Source: an uncultured Oscillospiraceae bacterium (GTDB lineage Bacteria; Bacillota; Clostridia; Oscillospirales; Oscillospiraceae). From it: a stretch of 9,475 nucleotides of DNA. The notes under the pieces were generated by a model. That model was not told the DNA's origin. It searched no databases and saw only the letters and a program-made list of their open reading frames with translations. The stretch is taken from NCBI GenBank assembly GCA_947624465.1, contig CANQKJ010000068.1:1-9475 (forward strand), in the 5' to 3' direction. Below are positions 6,268 to 9,475 of this stretch, piece after piece (within the stretch, counting starts at the first letter, position 1; each line of letters begins with the position of its first letter). The position numbers and the translations under genes are program-made.

Positions 6268-7051
6268 CGAGATCAAACAGGCCAACCAAAAGGCCCTGCC
6301 CAAATTTCTGCTCATCATGCTGATCTCCCTGGCCATCGGCTGCGTGATCGGCTTTGTGGGGATCATGGCCCTGCTGGCCGTGGGGGAGGAGAACGTTGCC
6401 GACGCCCTGGCCAAAGCCGGGACGGTCTTCTCCGTGGACGTGGCTCCCTGGCTGCTGGCGGCCTGCGCCGCCGCCCAGCTCATCTGCGGGCTGGCGTTCA
6501 CCGCGAAGGTCAAGGCCATCCTGGCGGGCTGGGACGGGGAGGACGAGACCGTCTCCGACCGGGCGGACCGGGCTCTGTCCACGGGGATGTGGATCAACAG
6601 CATCCTGGCGACCCTGACCATGTTCCTGTTCGCCGCGTTTTACAGCGTGGGGTTCGCCGTCAGCACCGGCAGCAAGGCGCGGTTCTTCGGCACCATGGTC
6701 CTGTTCCTGGCCGCGCTGGCGATCACCATCCTGTTCCAGCAGCGGTATGTGGACCTGACCAAGCGGATGTACCCGGAGAAAAAGGCGTCGGTCTACGACC
6801 CCAAGTTCCAGAAGGAGTGGTTCTCCCAGTGCGACGAGGCGGAGCGCGCTGTCATCGGCCAGTGCGCCTTCCGGGCCTACCGGGCGGTGAACAACGCCTG
6901 CATGGCCCTGTGGCTGGTGTTCACGATGGCCGGGATGTTCCTGGGCACGGGCTTTTTGCCGGTGCTGGCCATCTGCGCCATCTGGGCGGTGGGCCAGTCG
7001 GTCTACACCTGGTGGGGCAGGAAGCTGTCGCCCCAGAACTCGGCGCTGTAA
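6254..7051 (+). CDS. DUF3169 family membrane protein
   Basis: A 265-residue protein with six likely membrane helices (about 17-43, 63-85, 113-137, 143-163, 211-231, 233-251). Between helices 4 and 5 is a cytoplasmic-looking loop with features I associate with DUF3169: RMYPEKKASV (171-180), then KFQKEWFSQCDEAERAVI (184-201). The family is common in Firmicutes, often beside a small Xre regulator as here; its molecular function is unknown to me. The start is ATG 6254, because GGAGG (6243-6247) stands 6 bases before it, whereas the ATG at 6248 touches the GGAGG. It overlaps the regulator gene by 14 bases, so the two products are probably made in a fixed ratio. The pair ends at the hairpin 7072-7101. 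Confidence 0.8.
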   Translation: MNNNDEIKQANQKALPKFLLIMLISLAIGCVIGFVGIMALLAVGEENVADALAKAGTVFSVDVAPWLLAACAAAQLICGLAFTAKVKAILAGWDGEDETVSDRADRALSTGMWINSILATLTMFLFAAFYSVGFAVSTGSKARFFGTMVLFLAALAITILFQQRYVDLTKRMYPEKKASVYDPKFQKEWFSQCDEAERAVIGQCAFRAYRAVNNACMALWLVFTMAGMFLGTGFLPVLAICAIWAVGQSVYTWWGRKLSPQNSAL

Positions 7052-7071
7052 CGCATAAGGCTCTCCAAACA

Positions 7072-7101
7072 AAAAGCCCATGTCTCTCGACATGGGCTTT
7101 T
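7072..7101. terminator. Bidirectional terminator between the DUF3169 gene and rpmE
   Basis: AAAAGCCCATGTC (7072-7084), loop TCTC, and the exact complement (7089-7101) give a 13-base-pair stem. On the plus strand it ends in TTTT. On the minus strand, serving rpmE, it continues as TTTTTGTTT. It lies between two convergent genes. Confidence 0.9.
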
Positions 7102-7114
7102 GAAATGGCACAGC

Positions 7115-7315
7115 TTACGCCAGACCGTACTTCTTGTTGAAGCGGCTGACACGTCCGCCGGTGTCCACGACCTTCTGCCGGCCGGTGTAGAAGGGGTGAC
7201 ACTTGGAGCAGACTTCCACCTTGATGTCCTTTTTCGTCGAGCCAGTCTCGATGACGTTGCCGCAGGCGCAGGTAATGGTGGTGGCCTGGTACTTGGGATG
7301 GATGCCTTCCTTCAC
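7115..7315 (-). CDS. rpmE: Ribosomal protein L31, zinc-binding type
   Basis: Large-subunit ribosomal protein bL31, 66 residues, full length. It begins [10 protein letters not shown], has the zinc-ligand cysteines C16, C18, C36 and C39 (CACG and CSKC), and ends with the conserved HPFYTGRQK and RFNKKYGL. The presence of all four cysteines marks the zinc-containing (C+) form, as opposed to the zinc-free paralogue that some bacteria induce when zinc is scarce. The start codon is GTG (7315), preceded at 7 bases by GAGGTG (7323-7328). It has its own promoter (7384-7412) and its own terminator, so it appears monocistronic although it lies downstream of addA on the same strand. Confidence 0.97.
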   Translation of the reverse strand: MKEGIHPKYQATTITCACGNVIETGSTKKDIKVEVCSKCHPFYTGRQKVVDTGGRVSRFNKKYGLA

Positions 7316-7383
7316 GGGGATTCACCTCTTTCTGTCGGTTTCAATGCATTGGGGCATGGCGACCCCCTGTAAACGCAAAACGT

Positions 7384-7412
7384 ATCTTACCACGGCTCGA
7401 TACAAATTGCAA
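7384..7412 (-). promoter_or_regulatory. Promoter of rpmE
   Basis: On the minus strand TTGCAA (7407-7412), a 17-base spacer, and TAAGAT (7384-7389), with TGG just before the -10 (extended -10). The predicted start near 7377 gives a leader of about 62 bases. The stretch between this promoter and the addA stop (7413-7454) is T-rich on the plus strand and holds no gene. Confidence 0.65.
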
Positions 7413-7454
7413 GGACTTTTTTTGTTTTTGGCAGGATTTTTTCGCGGAGGGCGG

Positions 7455-9475
7455 CTAAACCTCCGCCTCCCGGCCCAGGGCGAAGAACCACAGATACCGG
7501 TGGGCCACCGTGACGCCCGCCGCCTCGGACAGGGCGCGGCTGTATGCCTCCAGCTGGGGCCGGTACTCCTCCGCCCGGACCTGGACGGTGTTTTCCGTGA
7601 CCCGGTCGGTCTTGAAGTCCACCACCGTCACCGCGCCGTCGGCCTCCGTGAACCAGCAGTCCACCACCCCCTGGAGGAGGACCTGTTCCCCCGCCTCGGC
7701 GCCGGGCCAGTAGTCGGCGGCGGGGGCCAGCAGGGAGAACTTGAACTCCCGCTCCACCCGCACGGCGCTTTTCAGCCGCCTTCCCAGATCGGAGCGGAAA
7801 AAGGTCAGGATATCATCGGGATCCACCGCCTCCCCCTGCTGGGGGGTGATGAACTGCCCCGACACCAGACGGGCGATCTCGTCCCTGACCTGCTCCGCGG
7901 TATCCGTTTTGGCGTAGTCCAGGTACTGCATGACCATGTGGAGGGCGGTGCCCCGCTGGGCGGCGGTGAGGGGCCGCTGGCGCTCGAACACGGGCCGGCG
8001 GAGGGACGGCGGCTGGGGCGCGGGGCGGTACTCGGCGGCCTCCTCGGCGGCCTCCCGGTCCTTCTCCCGGCCCTTGAGCTGGGTGGCGGTGAGCTTGGAG
8101 GGCATATCCGCCGACACGCCGTGGGGGTATTTCCACTGGAGGATGTCGATCAGGTTTTCGGGCAGGCGGGAGGGGCCGGTATCCTCCGCCCCGTCCCCGG
8201 CGGCGGCAAGCTGGGGACGCTCAAAGTCCTGTCCGGACAGCATACGGATGTCCCAGGGCCGGCCCCCGTCCGGCGGGGGCAGAGGCCGGGGGGCGTCGAT
8301 ATTTTCCCATAGGGCCCCGCTGTCGGAGCGGCACAGCGCCGGCGCCAGCACCCAGGCGGCCATGGAGTTGGCCTCCGCCATCTGCCGGGGGGAGGGGGGA
8401 CACTGGGCCTGGGCGGCGGCGGACGCCAGCGAACCCATCCGCCCGTTTACCGCCGCGAACAGGAACAGCTTGTGTTCGGCCCGGGTCATGGCCACGTACA
8501 GCAGGCGCATCTCCTCCGCCCGGAGCTGCTGCCGGAGCTTGAGGGCCACGGCGTCCCGGGCGATGGTAGTGTAGCGGAGCATCCGGGCCCGGTCGGTGCG
8601 CTTGGGGCCCAGGCCCAGGTCCGGGTGGAACAGGATGGTCTCGTGGGAGTCCCCCTCGTTGAAGCGGCGCTCCAGCCCGCACAGGAACACCACCGGGAAC
8701 TCCAGCCCCTTGGACTTGTGGACGGACAGGATGCGCACCCCACCCCCCTGGTCGGAGGACACCGGCACGGGCACGCCGTTCTCCGCCATGCGGGACAGGT
8801 GGAGCAGAAAGGCCATGAGCCCCCGGTGGCCGGCGCTCTCGAACCGGGCGGCCTCGTCGTACAGGGCCATGAGGTTTGCCCGCCGCTGCTGACCCTCCGG
8901 CATGGCGGCGAACACCGCCGGCACGTCCAGCCGGCCGTACAGCTCCCAGATGAGCCGGTGGCTGCTCTCCTCCGCCGCCAGCTCCCGCAGCTCGCCCAGC
9001 AGGGACAGGAAGGAGGCGCAGTCCGCCTCTCCCCGCTCCGCCCCGGTGGCGAGGCAGTCGTACACGGTCCCCTCGCACCCGGCCCGCAGGTACGCCAGCC
9101 GGTCGGGGGTGAAGTGGAACAGGGGGGAGCGGAGGACGGCCAGCAGCGGCACGTCCTGCCGGGGGTTATCCAGCACTTGCAGCAAGAGCGCGATGGCGAC
9201 GGAGATTTCGGTGGAGCCGAAAAAGTCCCGGCCCCCCTCGGCGGTCCAGGGGATGGACAGCTCGTCCAGGGCGGCGGCGTAGTGCCGCATGACCGGACCC
9301 GGCGAGCGGAGCAGGATCACGATGTCCTCCGGGCGCACGGGCCGGTCCCCGATGGGCAGGCCGCTGTCCAGCAGCTCGCGGATCCGTTTGGCGGCGGCCC
9401 GGGCCTCCACCAGGTCCTTGTCCGCCCGGCCAGTCTCAGGGTCGTCGGTGAGGCCGGACAGGTCCACGCAGTCAA
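7455..9475 (-). CDS. addA: ATP-dependent helicase/nuclease subunit A (AddA), C-terminal part, 5' end outside the window
   Basis: AddA is the helicase-nuclease subunit of AddAB, the Firmicutes counterpart of RecBCD, which resects double-strand breaks to start recombination. The frame is open to base 9475; about 673 codons are present of a protein usually near 1200, so the Walker A part is missing. Counting from the codon at 9467, the UvrD-type C-terminal helicase region shows VRPEDIVILLRS (44-55), motif V ILSVHKSKGLEFPVVF (246-261) and motif VI LLYVAMTRAEHK (322-333). A linker follows, then the PD-(D/E)XK nuclease domain: RGTALH with H510, GVVD with D603, VVDFKTD with D617 and K619, and QLEAY with Q638 and Y642. 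All catalytic residues I expect are present. The stop is TAG. addB would be expected upstream, outside the window. A codon at 9467 can be read as GTG but is internal, not a start. Confidence 0.94.
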   Translation of the reverse strand, partial: DCVDLSGLTDDPETGRADKDLVEARAAAKRIRELLDSGLPIGDRPVRPEDIVILLRSPGPVMRHYAAALDELSIPWTAEGGRDFFGSTEISVAIALLLQVLDNPRQDVPLLAVLRSPLFHFTPDRLAYLRAGCEGTVYDCLATGAERGEADCASFLSLLGELRELAAEESSHRLIWELYGRLDVPAVFAAMPEGQQRRANLMALYDEAARFESAGHRGLMAFLLHLSRMAENGVPVPVSSDQGGGVRILSVHKSKGLEFPVVFLCGLERRFNEGDSHETILFHPDLGLGPKRTDRARMLRYTTIARDAVALKLRQQLRAEEMRLLYVAMTRAEHKLFLFAAVNGRMGSLASAAAQAQCPPSPRQMAEANSMAAWVLAPALCRSDSGALWENIDAPRPLPPPDGGRPWDIRMLSGQDFERPQLAAAGDGAEDTGPSRLPENLIDILQWKYPHGVSADMPSKLTATQLKGREKDREAAEEAAEYRPAPQPPSLRRPVFERQRPLTAAQRGTALHMVMQYLDYAKTDTAEQVRDEIARLVSGQFITPQQGEAVDPDDILTFFRSDLGRRLKSAVRVEREFKFSLLAPAADYWPGAEAGEQVLLQGVVDCWFTEADGAVTVVDFKTDRVTENTVQVRAEEYRPQLEAYSRALSEAAGVTVAHRYLWFFALGREAEV

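Noticed and set aside
7417..7442. T-rich stretch between rpmE and addA as a plus-strand terminator
   Set aside because: No GC-rich stem precedes the T runs on the plus strand and no plus-strand gene ends there; it is more likely the A-rich upstream part of the rpmE promoter.
7444..7466. Stem GCGGAGG/CCTCCGC around the addA stop as a terminator
   Set aside because: On the minus strand it is followed by GAAAAAATCC, not by T residues, so it is not an intrinsic terminator for addA.
7203..8312. 369-codon plus-strand frame over rpmE and addA
   Set aside because: It covers the rpmE promoter and reads antisense to two well-supported genes; the product shows no family features.

Overview
The window looks like core chromosome of a high-GC member of the Firmicutes (Bacillota), most likely an anaerobic gut clostridium of the Oscillospiraceae (Flavonifractor/Lawsonibacter-like). 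This is an inference. It rests on an Rnf complex in clostridial gene order, AddA-type rather than RecBCD-type recombination, the Firmicutes membrane families DUF1461/TIGR01906 and DUF3169, a zinc-type L31 close to that of Bacillus, strong GGAGG ribosome binding sites, and GC-rich third codon positions. No phage, insertion sequence, CRISPR, tRNA or rRNA was seen.

Layout. Positions 1-3002 (minus strand) carry the first four genes of an Rnf operon in the order rnfC, rnfD, rnfG, rnfE, with rnfE cut by the window edge; rnfA and rnfB are expected beyond it. The genes overlap or nearly touch, and a sigma-A-like promoter lies about 100 bases upstream. Positions 3003-3312 are a divergent intergenic region with promoters for both sides, a 15-base tandem repeat and several inverted repeats. 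Positions 3313-4615 (plus) hold two overlapping membrane-protein genes, a YhhN/TMEM86-like protein and a DUF1461 protein. They end in a bidirectional hairpin shared with the convergent hflX (4639-5898, minus). Positions 5899-6048 hold back-to-back promoters for hflX and for a small Xre-family regulator, followed by three evenly spaced inverted repeats that look like its operators. The regulator (6049-6267) overlaps a DUF3169 membrane-protein gene (6254-7051). A second bidirectional terminator separates this pair from rpmE (7115-7315, minus, own promoter). Positions 7455-9475 (minus) are the C-terminal part of addA, whose start lies outside the window.

How the genes work together. Rnf couples ferredoxin:NAD oxidoreduction to ion transport. 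HflX rescues or splits stalled ribosomes, L31 is a ribosomal protein, and AddA processes double-strand breaks. These are unrelated housekeeping functions side by side. The two less-known units are the YhhN-like/DUF1461 pair and the autoregulated-looking Xre/DUF3169 pair. I see no clearly new defence or biosynthetic system. The most notable non-coding structure is the three-site operator array in front of the Xre gene: 18-base sites repeating every 21 bases, which is two helical turns.
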